The notes below the pieces were generated by a model. The model was not told where the DNA came from and did not search any database. It saw nothing but the letters and a program-made list of their open reading frames with translations. DNA of 64,000 bases from Dictyobacter aurantiacus (GTDB lineage Bacteria; Chloroflexota; Ktedonobacteria; Ktedonobacterales; Ktedonobacteraceae). The DNA is taken from the NCBI RefSeq assembly GCF_003967515.1, contig NZ_BIFQ01000001.1, positions 5,208,001 through 5,272,000 on the forward strand, read 5' to 3'. The stretch's first letter is position 1; each line of letters begins with the position of its first letter. Below are positions 44,829 to 53,939 of this stretch, piece after piece. Position numbers and translations under genes: made by a program.

Positions 44829-47800
44829 TCAGTCCACCGTCCCACTTCGTTCATCGTCTTCGATACCTGCCTCCAGCGAAAGAATCTGAGCCAGCGCATC
44901 ATCTGCTGCATCCCGCACCGCCTTGATGCTATCCTGGCGCATGGCGAGCAAACGGAGCAGAGCGACATCTGGAATATTGCGCCGGATGTTGCCCAATGCC
45001 TCAGCTGCTTTGATGCGTACCTGCCAGTGAGGCCAATCCAGCAACTGCGTCACGCTGTCAAGCAGATCCGGCTCGCCTTTGCTCAAGAACCCGATAATCT
45101 CAGCTCTCCACCCCTGGGTGAGCGAACCAAGATATTTGCCTGATGGTTGACCCTTGAGGATGGCCTCCGCTTCAGCGAATACTTCACGCACCATTTCATC
45201 GTCCTCTCTTCCCTTGAGTGCTTTGAGTGCCGCCGCTCTGACATCGATATCCTCATCACATAACGCGACAATAAGTGAGGCTGTTGGGACACGCGCACCG
45301 AGTTTGCTCAGCGCTTCTGTTACTACCCTGCGCATATCCCTCTCAGGATCATACAGAGCCTCTATCAACGGCTCGACGGGCGCTCGTTCTCCTAGCTCTC
45401 CTAATGCATACGCTGCTACTCTGCGCACATCCTCCTCAGGGTCATGCAGCGCTTCTACCAACGGCTCGACGGGCGCTCGTTCGCCTAGCTCTCCTAACGC
45501 ATACGCTGCTACTCTGCTCACAAGCATCTCAGGATCATGTAGCGCTTCTACCAACGGCTCGACGGGCGCTCGCTCTCCTAGCTCTCCTAACGCATACGCT
45601 GCGGCCTTGCGCACATCCCCCTCAGGATTATGCAGAGCTTCCACTAACAGCTCGACGGGCGCTCGTTCGCCTAGCTTTCCTAATGCTTCAACTGCGGCCT
45701 CGCGCACAAACAGCTCAGGATCATGCAGAGCTTCCACCAACGGCTCGACGGGCGCTCGTTCGCCTAGCTCTCCTAATGTTCGGGCTGCTGACGCGCGCAC
45801 AAGCAACTCAGGATCATGTAGCGCTTCTACCAACGGCTCGACGGGCGCTCGTTCGCCTAGCTTTCCTAATGCTTCAGCTGCTGCCTCGCTCACAAGCAGA
45901 TAATGATCATGCAGAGCCTCTATCAACGGCTCGATGGGCGCTCGTTCTCCTAGTTTTCCTAATGCTCTTGCTGCTGCCTCGCGCACATCCCCCTCAGGGT
46001 CATGCAGCGCCTCTATCAACGGCTCGACGGGCGCTCGTTCTCCTAGCTCTCCTAACGCATACGCTGCTTCCATGCGCACATCCCCCTCAGGGTCATACAG
46101 AGCATCTATCAACGGCTCGACGGGTGCTCGTTCTCCTAGCTCTCCCATTGCTCTTACTACTACGCTACGTCTAAATTCGTCAGGATCATCCACATATTCC
46201 ATCAATAGTTCTGCGGGTATTTTCTTTCCTACCTCCCATAATATGTATGCCGCTGAATTTTGTATAATATAGCTTTTATTAAGCAACATACTTATAAGTC
46301 TCTCTATTGGTGCCTCTTCTCCTAATGCCCCGAATACTTTCACTACCGCACTGCGCACGCTCCACTCAGGATCAGATAACAGTGCCAGCAGTGGTTCTAC
46401 AGGTGTTTGCTTTCCTAAATCCATGAAGCACTCAACAGTTGCTGTGCGCATTTTTGCATCAGTATCCTGTAGATAGATCAGAATTTTTTCAATAGCTTCT
46501 GGTATTTTTTTCTGTGTTAACAATTGTAAAGCTAAAAATTGCGTCACTTTCCCTTCACGATCGACCAACGCTCCTCTCTTTAGTAAAGAGATTTCCTCTC
46601 CTACCTTCCCTAATGCATACGCTGCTCGTCTGCGCACAGACGTGTCAGGATCGTGCAAAGCCTCCACCAAGGGCTCTATCGGCGCTCGCTCGCCTACTTT
46701 CTCTAATGCAAAGGTTGCTTCATATCTCACCAAAGCATCAGAATCATGCAGAGCCTCCACTAACGGCTCTATCGGCGCGCGCTCTCCTACCTTCCCCAAC
46801 GCCTCGGCGGCTGCCTGGCGTAAAAAGCTTTTAGAATCATGCAGGGCCTCCACCAAGGGCTCTATCGGCGCGCGCTCTCCTACTTTCCCTAATGCATACG
46901 CTGCCGCCGCGCTCACATATATTCCAGGATCATGCAAAGCTTCTACCAACGGCTCGACGGGCGCTCGCTCGCCTAGCTCTCCTAATGCGTCCAATGCTGC
47001 TTTGAGCACCTCCCAATCAGGATCATTCAAAGCTTCTACCAACGGCTCGATTGGCGCTCGCTCGCCTAGCTCTCCTAATGCATACGCTGCGGCCTTGCGT
47101 ACGTCCGCCTCAGGATCGTGCAGCGCTTCTACCAACGGCTCGATTGGTGCTCGCTCGCCTAGCTCCCCTAACGCTTCGGCTGCTGCCCTACGCACACCCC
47201 TCTGAGGATCGTGCAAAGCCTCCAGGAACGGCTCGACGGGCGCTCGTTCTTCTAGCTTCTTTAACGCACGAGCAGCACTAGATCGCATCCTGGAATCTTT
47301 ATCATAAAGAGCAATTTCAAGCAACGTCTGTGGCAACCCACTTGGTTTTAATTCTGCTAGCACTTCTACAGCACAGCGACGCACATCGCTATACGTATGC
47401 CCTAGAGCTTGCTGCAATCTCTGTATCACCACCTCCGTCGTTTCATCGCTCAGATAAGCAAAATCCTCTGTCAACTGCTCAAGCCTTCGCCGCCTCAAAT
47501 ACTGCTGCTGTTTCGCAGCGCTCAGCAGCTCATTCACCCACCGCTCTGCAATCTCCCCCTCCAGCTGTGCAACCAGCCTATGCTCCCCTGTCGAACTTCC
47601 TACCAGTTCGACCAGGGATTTCAGCGCCAATACAAACCCCAGCAGCCCTGGATCGCCTTCCGCCGTTGTCTGCTGGTTCATCAATGCATGTATCCAGCGC
47701 ACGGCTTCCTGGATACCCCGCTTGTCGGGGAGCTGGGCGAGCACGCCGACCATCAGCCGCAGCACTCCGGTCCAGCGACTGTAGGTGCGTTTGCTCCAGG

Positions 47801-49601
47801 CCAACGCCCATGCCTCTTCTCGTTTCTGCACATGCGGATCCGTCAGGCGGCGGGCCAATTCGGTTGCGGCCAGGTATTCCTGAAAGGTCTGGTGCCTGAA
47901 GCTGTAGGTGTCGTGGGCCAGGAGCTCCATCATGCCCGAATCGATGATCTGCTGCGTGACCTGCGTTGTCTCATCCCAGGGGTGCTGCTGCACCACGCCC
48001 AGAAACTCCAGCAGGTCATCAAGCGTGTAGATGTGCCCCTTCTTTTGATGCAGCCAGAGGGCCAGCGAGCTCAAGACTGGCAGCAATTGCTCCTGGCGTA
48101 AGCGGTTGGGCTCGCGCATGGTCAGGACTGCTTCAATTACCTCGCGGTAGAGCATGGCGCGCGTGGGGGGGAGCCCGCCCGTCTGAAAGTAGACGATGGC
48201 AGCCAGACTGAAGAGCAGCGGATTCTTGCCCCATGCCGCTGCCTGGGGATGCTGTTCCAACGCCGCCACAAACGCAGTGGGGGAGGGTTCTCCGGTCTCG
48301 GAGGCAGGCAACAAGCGCTGTAATTCGGAGAACAGGTGGAGCGTGAGGTCCAGCCGCAGCGTGGCATTCATTGGCAGCAGCTCCCACTCACGAAACTGGC
48401 CTTGCGTGAACTGGCCACCTTTGTATTCGGTGAAACGCGACCCGATCACCCAGCTGTTGCCCTTCTCCGTGGCCCAGAGGTTGATATGCTTGATGATCTT
48501 CGGGCGATGCTGCGGGGCCACTTCGTCCAGGCCGTCCAGGCAGAAGAAGGCGTGGCCCGCTTCCCTGGCTTTCCACAGCAGATCGGCAAAGCGATGCTCG
48601 ATGTTGAGGTCCTCGACCTGCTCATGCAGATACTGTTGCAGCGTTTTGCCCGAACGCGCCAGGTCCGCCAGGGAGACGAAGATAGGCAGCGGAGCCGATG
48701 GATTGAACAGCGCGTCCCTGGCCGCTGTCCCAACGAGATGCTTGAGCGTGGTGGTCTTGCCCGTGCCCGGCCCTCCTAAAATGACGATCCGTTTCTGCGC
48801 GCTCTTTTCGAGGGCTTCTTCACTGGTGTTGACGGTGATGTCTGCCGGCTCAGCGGCTCGGGCGGAAAGGTCATGCAGAGTGGGCTCGTCCAGGTAGCGG
48901 GAGAACTTGCCGGGCTGCCTGGGGCGCTGCTCTCGCTCCAGGTCTTCTGCCGCTAAGGGGTTCTGACGCAAGCGCAGGGGCTGGAAGATGGCTGGTAAGG
49001 AAAAGCCCTCGGTCGGGCCAACGGGCAGACGCACGGCGCTGTAGAGCCGAAAGAGGTGCTCTAGATAGCGGGTGCGCGCGTGTTGGTAGAGAGGGGATGA
49101 GAGGTCGATGCCTGGCGAGGCGGTCAGTTGCTCATGCGAGGGTGACCACTCGTCGATGACGTTCTTGATGCCCTGCACGATATCGACAAGGGCGGCCTCC
49201 TGGTCCTTCCAGGTTTTGGCCGGCTTTCCGTTCGTTGGCAGCGGACGCAGGTGGCCGAAGGGGGTGCTCTGCCAGTCGGTGGAACGTACGAGGATGGGGA
49301 TCACCCGTGCGTACCCCTGCTCGTGTCGTTGCAGAGCCTGTGCCAATTCGTTGCCATAGCAGTGCTCGGAGGCGATGAAGTCCGGGCTGACCAGTAAGAG
49401 AATGAGATGGGCCTCTTCCAGTTGCCGCTCGATCTCTCGCGCAGGCTCTGCACCCGCTATCACCTGTTGCCGGTGCCAGCTGGTGATGATGCCCTGCCGC
49501 TGTAGGGCGGTAAGATGGATATCCAGTTTTTTGCGCCACTCGTCATCTTGTTGCGCGTACGAATAGAAGAGCCGCAAGCCGCTTGTAACGTGTTCGTCCA
49601 T
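44829..49601 (-). CDS. TIR-NACHT-HEAT STAND NTPase (NLR-like, probable anti-phage protein)
   Basis: A 1590-residue protein. The TIR domain covers about residues 7-155 (LFYSYAQQDDEW; probable NADase Glu at 85 in EHCYGNEL). The NACHT NTPase has P-loop GGPGTGKTT at about 276-284, Walker B FFCLDGLDEV at about 352-361, and FRHQTFQEYLAA. About 20 HEAT/PBS-lyase-like repeats of 31 residues follow (GERAPVEPLVEALHDPE, then VR-AAAYALGEL). In such proteins the repeats recognise a trigger, NACHT oligomerises and TIR depletes NAD+. Defence is inferred from architecture. The start is the second Met (49601) because GAGGA is nine bases away; the first ATG abuts it. No TIR partner gene adjoins. Confidence 0.9.
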   Translation of the reverse strand: MDEHVTSGLRLFYSYAQQDDEWRKKLDIHLTALQRQGIITSWHRQQVIAGAEPAREIERQLEEAHLILLLVSPDFIASEHCYGNELAQALQRHEQGYARVIPILVRSTDWQSTPFGHLRPLPTNGKPAKTWKDQEAALVDIVQGIKNVIDEWSPSHEQLTASPGIDLSSPLYQHARTRYLEHLFRLYSAVRLPVGPTEGFSLPAIFQPLRLRQNPLAAEDLEREQRPRQPGKFSRYLDEPTLHDLSARAAEPADITVNTSEEALEKSAQKRIVILGGPGTGKTTTLKHLVGTAARDALFNPSAPLPIFVSLADLARSGKTLQQYLHEQVEDLNIEHRFADLLWKAREAGHAFFCLDGLDEVAPQHRPKIIKHINLWATEKGNSWVIGSRFTEYKGGQFTQGQFREWELLPMNATLRLDLTLHLFSELQRLLPASETGEPSPTAFVAALEQHPQAAAWGKNPLLFSLAAIVYFQTGGLPPTRAMLYREVIEAVLTMREPNRLRQEQLLPVLSSLALWLHQKKGHIYTLDDLLEFLGVVQQHPWDETTQVTQQIIDSGMMELLAHDTYSFRHQTFQEYLAATELARRLTDPHVQKREEAWALAWSKRTYSRWTGVLRLMVGVLAQLPDKRGIQEAVRWIHALMNQQTTAEGDPGLLGFVLALKSLVELVGSSTGEHRLVAQLEGEIAERWVNELLSAAKQQQYLRRRRLEQLTEDFAYLSDETTEVVIQRLQQALGHTYSDVRRCAVEVLAELKPSGLPQTLLEIALYDKDSRMRSSAARALKKLEERAPVEPFLEALHDPQRGVRRAAAEALGELGERAPIEPLVEALHDPEADVRKAAAYALGELGERAPIEPLVEALNDPDWEVLKAALDALGELGERAPVEPLVEALHDPGIYVSAAAAYALGKVGERAPIEPLVEALHDSKSFLRQAAAEALGKVGERAPIEPLVEALHDSDALVRYEATFALEKVGERAPIEPLVEALHDPDTSVRRRAAYALGKVGEEISLLKRGALVDREGKVTQFLALQLLTQKKIPEAIEKILIYLQDTDAKMRTATVECFMDLGKQTPVEPLLALLSDPEWSVRSAVVKVFGALGEEAPIERLISMLLNKSYIIQNSAAYILWEVGKKIPAELLMEYVDDPDEFRRSVVVRAMGELGERAPVEPLIDALYDPEGDVRMEAAYALGELGERAPVEPLIEALHDPEGDVREAAARALGKLGERAPIEPLIEALHDHYLLVSEAAAEALGKLGERAPVEPLVEALHDPELLVRASAARTLGELGERAPVEPLVEALHDPELFVREAAVEALGKLGERAPVELLVEALHNPEGDVRKAAAYALGELGERAPVEPLVEALHDPEMLVSRVAAYALGELGERAPVEPLVEALHDPEEDVRRVAAYALGELGERAPVEPLIEALYDPERDMRRVVTEALSKLGARVPTASLIVALCDEDIDVRAAALKALKGREDDEMVREVFAEAEAILKGQPSGKYLGSLTQGWRAEIIGFLSKGEPDLLDSVTQLLDWPHWQVRIKAAEALGNIRRNIPDVALLRLLAMRQDSIKAVRDAADDALAQILSLEAGIEDDERSGTVD
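45340..47240 (-). repeat. 93-bp repeats coding the HEAT units
   Basis: Two blocks (about 45340-46160 and 46620-47240) of near-identical 93-bp units are separated by about 450 bp of diverged HEAT sequence. Within a unit, the helix-A half coding GERAPVEPLVEALHDP is almost fixed. The variable positions cluster just after HDP, the likely binding ridge. The pattern suggests recent expansion or homogenisation with selection on the variable sites. Confidence 0.85.
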
Positions 49602-49827
49602 CGATAGCATTCCTCGTTTCTATTTTGGACAAGGGACGTATTGTCAGCACGTAGACCAACGCTCCTATTTCTCTCTTTCTGCCTGGCTGGTCCTCCACTA
49701 CCTATCCTCCCTGCGTGCGCCACCATGGGATCAGCAGGTCCAGGCACCAGTCGTGTCTCATACGCTCCTCCTGTCTCCATTGCTCGCTGCAGCTCGTCGT
49801 AGAGCTCCAGAATGACCTGCTCCTTGA
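49602..49827. other. upstream region of the TIR-NACHT gene
   Basis: It likely carries the promoter. On the minus strand an open frame (DDYALIKEQVILELYDELQR, then AMETGGAYETRLVPGP) continues out of frame from the fragment to the right. It looks coding but is not recognised and has no start. Confidence 0.35.
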
Positions 49828-50019
49828 TCAGCGCATAATCGTCTGACCCTGAGCGAAAAGGGGATTGAATTGAATCAAGGGCTCAGGCCAGAGCACACCG
49901 TGCTGGAAGCGCTCGTGATCAACGAACAAGCGCATGGTGGTGTCGTGTATCTTGATGAAGCTCTGAATGTAGGTCGCGGAGTTACCAATGAGAGTGTTGC
50001 GGAGATCAAAAATAGTCAT
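49828..50019 (-). pseudogene. N-terminal fragment, possibly of a DEAD/DEAH-box helicase
   Basis: Sixty-three codons from an ATG with AAGGATT seven bases upstream: MTIFDLRNTLIGNSATYI, QSFIKIHDTTMRLFVD, then LWPEPLIQFNPLF. The opening MTIFDLR-xL-G, YI-SFI-I-D and LWPEPLIQ-NP-F resembles the first 60 residues of large DUF1998-type helicases, as recalled from their family pattern. The frame is lost after NPLF and no helicase motif remains. It is probably a relic of a defence-type helicase gene. Confidence 0.4.
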
Positions 50020-50108
50020 CAGCCAATCCTTGCTAGCTTGTTCACACATGAAGAGATTGTAACTAGTGTAGAGAGTGAAGTCAATACAGAAGAAAAGAAA
50101 ACAGGGCT

Positions 50109-50231
50109 ATTTAAAAGTAGCAATCAGCGGGGTCAAGGGGCGGCTAGCCCCTTGCGGGGCGTGGGGTGTCCCCACTCACCCTCTTCCCCTCTCGCCGCCG
50201 CCGAAGGCGGCAAAAAAGACTTTTAAATGCC
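50109..50231 (+). repeat. element C, copy 3, with outer inverted repeats
   Basis: The core AAGGGGC-ggcta-GCCCCTT is the same as in copies 1 and 2. The second hairpin is GTGGGG-tgt-CCCCAC and the third is GCCGCC-gaa-GGCGGC, different in sequence from copy 1 but still paired. Outer inverted repeats ATTTAAAAGT and ACTTTTAAAT bracket it. The region 50232-50581 has no gene beyond the probable globin promoter. Confidence 0.75.
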
Positions 50232-50581
50232 CCTGAGAAGAAAACCGCTAGCTTGCTCTGATTGATGGTTATACACTTTGATTGTTATGGCCCTCAGACG
50301 GAAGACTGGACTATTAAGAGGAACTGGCAGCTCTTCAGACACACGGTCCAGAGCCGAGGACGGTTCCTGCCTGGAAGGTTCGCGAGCATGCTCTATCCTT
50401 CATGTGAGACATTGCACCTGTAGAAATGTACAGGGCAAGTCAGGTAGTTTGCAGAGGGCACAAAATATATCTGGCATGTTATAAACATAATGGGTAACCA
50501 TTAATGTTGCATATGGTACTTTCAAGCAGAATATATATATAGCATAGTGTACGAGAAGAAGGAAAGGATAGGGTAGAATTC

Positions 50582-51067
50582 ATGCCAGTTCCCACCCTTT
50601 ATGAATGGGCCGGCGGGATGCCCGCGCTTGAGCGGCTGACGACGGTCTTCTACCAGCGCGTAATGGAGGACTCTTTGTTGCAGCCGATCTTCGCCAGCAT
50701 GCCGAAGGATCATCCGCAGCACGTGGCCTGGTGGTTGGCCGAGGTCTTTGGAGGACCGGCCGCCTACAGCGGTCCCTATGGTGGTAGCCATCATTCGATG
50801 ATGTCCAAACATCTCGGCCGCCATCTGACCGAGGAGCAGCGTGTGCGCTGGGCCCATATGCTTGGGGCCGCCGCCGATGAGGCCGGCCTCCCCACCGATC
50901 CCGAGTTCCGCTCGGCCTTTGTGGCCTATATTGAATGGGGAACACGCATCGCGGTGATTATGTCGCAGCCCGGCATGGAGCTTCCGGCCAAACCCGAGCC
51001 GATGCCTCACTGGGGCTGGGGTGAGGTCCTCCCCCCCGAATACGCCTCCACCAAAACGGAATCATAG
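50582..51067 (+). CDS. group II truncated haemoglobin (trHbO-like)
   Basis: A 161-residue globin. It matches the 2/2 fold: an N-terminal YEWAGGMPALERLTTVFYQR and VMEDSLLQPIFASMP (B/CD region), GGSHHSMMSKHLGRHLTEEQ with the likely proximal His, and VRWAHML. The C-terminal roughly 35 residues extend beyond the usual length. Likely roles are oxygen or NO binding and detoxification, requiring a reductase that is not adjacent. A strong bidirectional terminator follows. Confidence 0.88.
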   Translation: MPVPTLYEWAGGMPALERLTTVFYQRVMEDSLLQPIFASMPKDHPQHVAWWLAEVFGGPAAYSGPYGGSHHSMMSKHLGRHLTEEQRVRWAHMLGAAADEAGLPTDPEFRSAFVAYIEWGTRIAVIMSQPGMELPAKPEPMPHWGWGEVLPPEYASTKTES

Positions 51068-51081
51068 GGAAATTATGATAT

Positions 51082-51120
51082 GAGGTTGCCGGGTGGAAAA
51101 ACTTTCCGCCCGGCAACCTC
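51082..51120. terminator. bidirectional terminator between the globin and S9 peptidase genes
   Basis: GAGGTTGCCGGGTGGAAA pairs with TTTCCGCCCGGCAACCTC (one G-U pair) with a three-base loop, exactly between convergent stops at 51067 and 51139. Confidence 0.8.
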
Positions 51121-51138
51121 ATGTGTGTATCGTTTAGT

Positions 51139-53424
51139 TTATAGGAAGCGCTCGAACCATTGGATGGTGCGGCGCAGGCGGTCGATGCGCTGGTGGGGTG
51201 CGCCGACGCCGGGCCAGTCCATCAGGTGGCTGGTGTTGGTGTAGCCGATCAGCTCCACAGGCTGCTTGCGCTTGCGCAGGGCGACGAAGAGCTGCTGGGA
51301 CTCGCTGAAGGGGCAGCGCTGGTCGTTCTCGGCGTGCAACAGCAGCAGGGGGGTCTGGATGGCCTCGGCATGGGTGAGCGCGGAACGCTCGTGCTGGCGC
51401 GCCCACGTCTCCATGGAGAGGTTGAACCAGATGGTCTGGTCGGAGAGCAGGGCGGCGCCAGGAATGTAGCTGATGCCGTTGCGGCTCACGGCGGCCCTGA
51501 AGCGCTGCGTCTGACTGATGCTCCAATTGGTCATGTAGCCGCCGTAGCTGAGTCCGCTGATGCCAAGCCGCTCACCGTCGATCTGTTCCGTAGCGATGAC
51601 GTGATCGACGCCGACCATCAGGTCCTTGAAGTCGTCGCCGCCCCAGTCGTTGAGGACGCGGCGCGCGAAGTCCTCGCCATAGCCGGCGCTGCCCCTGATA
51701 TTTGGTGCCAGCACCGCGTAGCCGCGACCCGCCAGCACCTGGAACTCATGGACGTAGCCGTCGCCCCAGGCCAGCGAGGGACCGCCGTGCGGACATACGA
51801 TCAGCGGGGCTTTGATGTTCTCGGGCAGCTGCGGCAGGTAGAGCCAGCCCTCGATCTCCAGTCCGTCGAAGCTCTGCCAGCTGATGCGCTTGGGGCGCGT
51901 CAGGCGGTGGCTCTGCAGGATGGCGTCGTTGACGCGGGTCAGCTTGCGTGGCTGCTTGCCCGTGCTATCCATGCACCAGATATCGCCGGGCGTAAACCAA
52001 TCGGCGCGCACCATGGCGATCGTCTGCCCATTCTTGCTGAGCTGCGGGCTGATGTAGCGCCCATTGCCATTGGTCAGCCGCTCGCTCGTCTGCTGGGCGA
52101 GGTTGAGGCGATAGAGATGGAGCTGTCCGCGCTCCTGCACCGGAACGAGCAGGGCCTGGCTATCAGGATACCAGCGAGGAGGCGTCAGATATTCGTCGCG
52201 CAGCTCATCGATAATCCAGGATTGGCAGGTGAAGGCATCAGCTCCGGGGACCGCCAGGCGTGGTGTGCCGCCCTGCGCATCGACGATCCAGGGCATGATA
52301 TTGCCCGCCTCGCTCTGGTCGGGGGTATAGAGGTAGGCGATCTGGCGGCCATCGGGCGACCACGCGGGCATCTGGGCCAATCCCTCCTCGGGCGTCAGGC
52401 GGCGCATCTGGCCGGTCGAGAGTGTCAGCACCCATAGCGCCAGGCTCACGCTCAGATCGGGATCGGCGCGGCGGTTGGCGCAGAAGACCACCTCCTGTCC
52501 GTCCGGTGACCAGCAGGACTGGGTGAGATCGACCGATTCGGAGGTCAGGCGCATCGGATTGCCGTTGAGCGGGATCAACCACAACTGCTGGTGGCGACCA
52601 TTGGTGTGCCCCTTGCCGTCCCAGCGGCTCCCCAGCCGCGTATAGACGTTCAGGGTATTCTTGGGCTCGACGGCCTCGGCGGCCTGGTCATCCTGCGGCT
52701 TCCAGGCGCTGTGGGCCAGCAAGATCTGGCTATTGGGGTGCCAGCTGTATTCGCTGATCCCCTGCGGCAGATCGCTGATCTGCTGCGCCTCGCCGCCATA
52801 GAGCGCGAGCACATAGATCTGGGGGACGCCCGAGCGATCGCTGAGGAAGGCCAGGCTCTGTCCATCGGGCGACCAGCGCGGCGTGCTATCATGGCAGATT
52901 CCGCTGCTCAGCTTGCGCGGCACCGCCGTCTTGCCGGCCGTGATGTCGACGAGCCAGACGGCACTACTCGTCTCCTCCGCGTTGCTCTCCATTACGGTAT
53001 AGGCGATCAGACTCCCATCCGGCGAGATCTGCGGATCGGACGCGATCTTGAGCGAGAGCAGGTCCTCGACATCCATGGGAGGCACGACCGGCATCGCCCC
53101 CGGCAACGGGGCTGAATGCGTCGCCGTCGGCGTCTGCTCGATCGGCATCTGGATCGTACTCGCCTGCGCATCGGCCGGGGCCGGTTCCGGCGGGCTGGAC
53201 GGCTCTACCGGCTCAGGCGGCTGCTCATCGCTCTGCTCTGGTTGATCGGGTTGCGCGGGGGTGGGCGCGGGCGGCGCGTCAGCGGTCGCGCCGTCGCTCT
53301 CTTCTTGTGGCGCCAGCTGCCCCTGTTGTCCATCTAATTGTGATCCGGTGTCCTGCGCATACTGGGATCTCTGGGATGAAAGCTGAGTCGTCGGTTCATC
53401 ATCCTGGTTCTCTAGCTCACTCAT
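51139..53424 (-). CDS. S9-family prolyl oligopeptidase-like serine peptidase
   Basis: A 761-residue protein. After an unusual N-terminal extension of about 110 residues rich in Gln, Pro, Ser and acidic residues come a beta-propeller with repeated SPDG blades (PRWSPDGQSLAFLSD, CWSPDGQEVVFCA) and an alpha/beta-hydrolase domain. The catalytic triad is Ser in GLSYGGYMTN, Asp in HAENDQRCP and His in NTSHLMD. The layout is that of acylaminoacyl-peptidases and dipeptidyl peptidases. There is no signal peptide, so it is probably cytoplasmic, trimming short peptides. GAGGGG is eight bases before the ATG. Confidence 0.9.
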   Translation of the reverse strand: MSELENQDDEPTTQLSSQRSQYAQDTGSQLDGQQGQLAPQEESDGATADAPPAPTPAQPDQPEQSDEQPPEPVEPSSPPEPAPADAQASTIQMPIEQTPTATHSAPLPGAMPVVPPMDVEDLLSLKIASDPQISPDGSLIAYTVMESNAEETSSAVWLVDITAGKTAVPRKLSSGICHDSTPRWSPDGQSLAFLSDRSGVPQIYVLALYGGEAQQISDLPQGISEYSWHPNSQILLAHSAWKPQDDQAAEAVEPKNTLNVYTRLGSRWDGKGHTNGRHQQLWLIPLNGNPMRLTSESVDLTQSCWSPDGQEVVFCANRRADPDLSVSLALWVLTLSTGQMRRLTPEEGLAQMPAWSPDGRQIAYLYTPDQSEAGNIMPWIVDAQGGTPRLAVPGADAFTCQSWIIDELRDEYLTPPRWYPDSQALLVPVQERGQLHLYRLNLAQQTSERLTNGNGRYISPQLSKNGQTIAMVRADWFTPGDIWCMDSTGKQPRKLTRVNDAILQSHRLTRPKRISWQSFDGLEIEGWLYLPQLPENIKAPLIVCPHGGPSLAWGDGYVHEFQVLAGRGYAVLAPNIRGSAGYGEDFARRVLNDWGGDDFKDLMVGVDHVIATEQIDGERLGISGLSYGGYMTNWSISQTQRFRAAVSRNGISYIPGAALLSDQTIWFNLSMETWARQHERSALTHAEAIQTPLLLLHAENDQRCPFSESQQLFVALRKRKQPVELIGYTNTSHLMDWPGVGAPHQRIDRLRRTIQWFERFL

Positions 53425-53690
53425 AACATATCCCCTCTATATCATTAATGTACATGTGTCGTATCGATATTTTACACGATGTATACGTGTCAGATCGAAC
53501 GTAGGTTTGAATTGCTCCATCTGAACCATATCATAGCCATTGAACTTGAAAAATTAATGTAAATGGCATTGCCTGAGAGCAATTCGTGAGGGTGATGTGC
53601 TATGATACACATGATCATCCCATGGATTTGGTATCCAACACCTTCAATGTGAGAAAGAAACAAAATGCGCCGTGAGTCGCCATCGTCGCC
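53425..53690. other. AT-rich upstream region of the S9 peptidase gene
   Basis: No gene. It probably contains the S9 peptidase promoter. Confidence 0.4.
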
Positions 53691-53880
53691 GTAGGTTCGG
53701 CCCTTGCGGCCGATTTCCGTTCCGCGTATGAAACGCCCGGCGTAGGTTCGGCCCTTGCGGCCGATTTCCGTTCCGCGTACGAAATGCCGTGGTCAAACGC
53801 GAATGGTGATGCGAACGAGTGTTACGTGTGGAAGGGATATGATCGGGTAGGAAAAATCGGCCGCAAGGGCCGAACCTACG
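53691..53880. repeat. element B, two direct copies and one inverted copy
   Basis: A 51-bp unit (GTAGGTTCGGCC-cttgc-GGCCGATTTCCGTTCC, then GCGTAYGAAA) starts at 53691 and at 53742, nearly identical. An inverted copy is at 53851-53880. The unit also contains GAAACGCCC, which recurs near the copies at 56760 and 58610. The group sits just upstream of the acuB-like gene. Confidence 0.85.
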
Positions 53881-53939
53881 ACGGTGGTGGTGGTCGTTGC
53901 GAGCAGCCAGGTGCAATGATGCGTTTTGGGAGGTGCGCC

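Noticed and set aside
44829-47281. Ser/Thr- and Leu-rich plus-strand frames over the HEAT repeats
   Set aside because: They mirror the 93-bp repeat unit of the minus-strand gene and contain no independent features.
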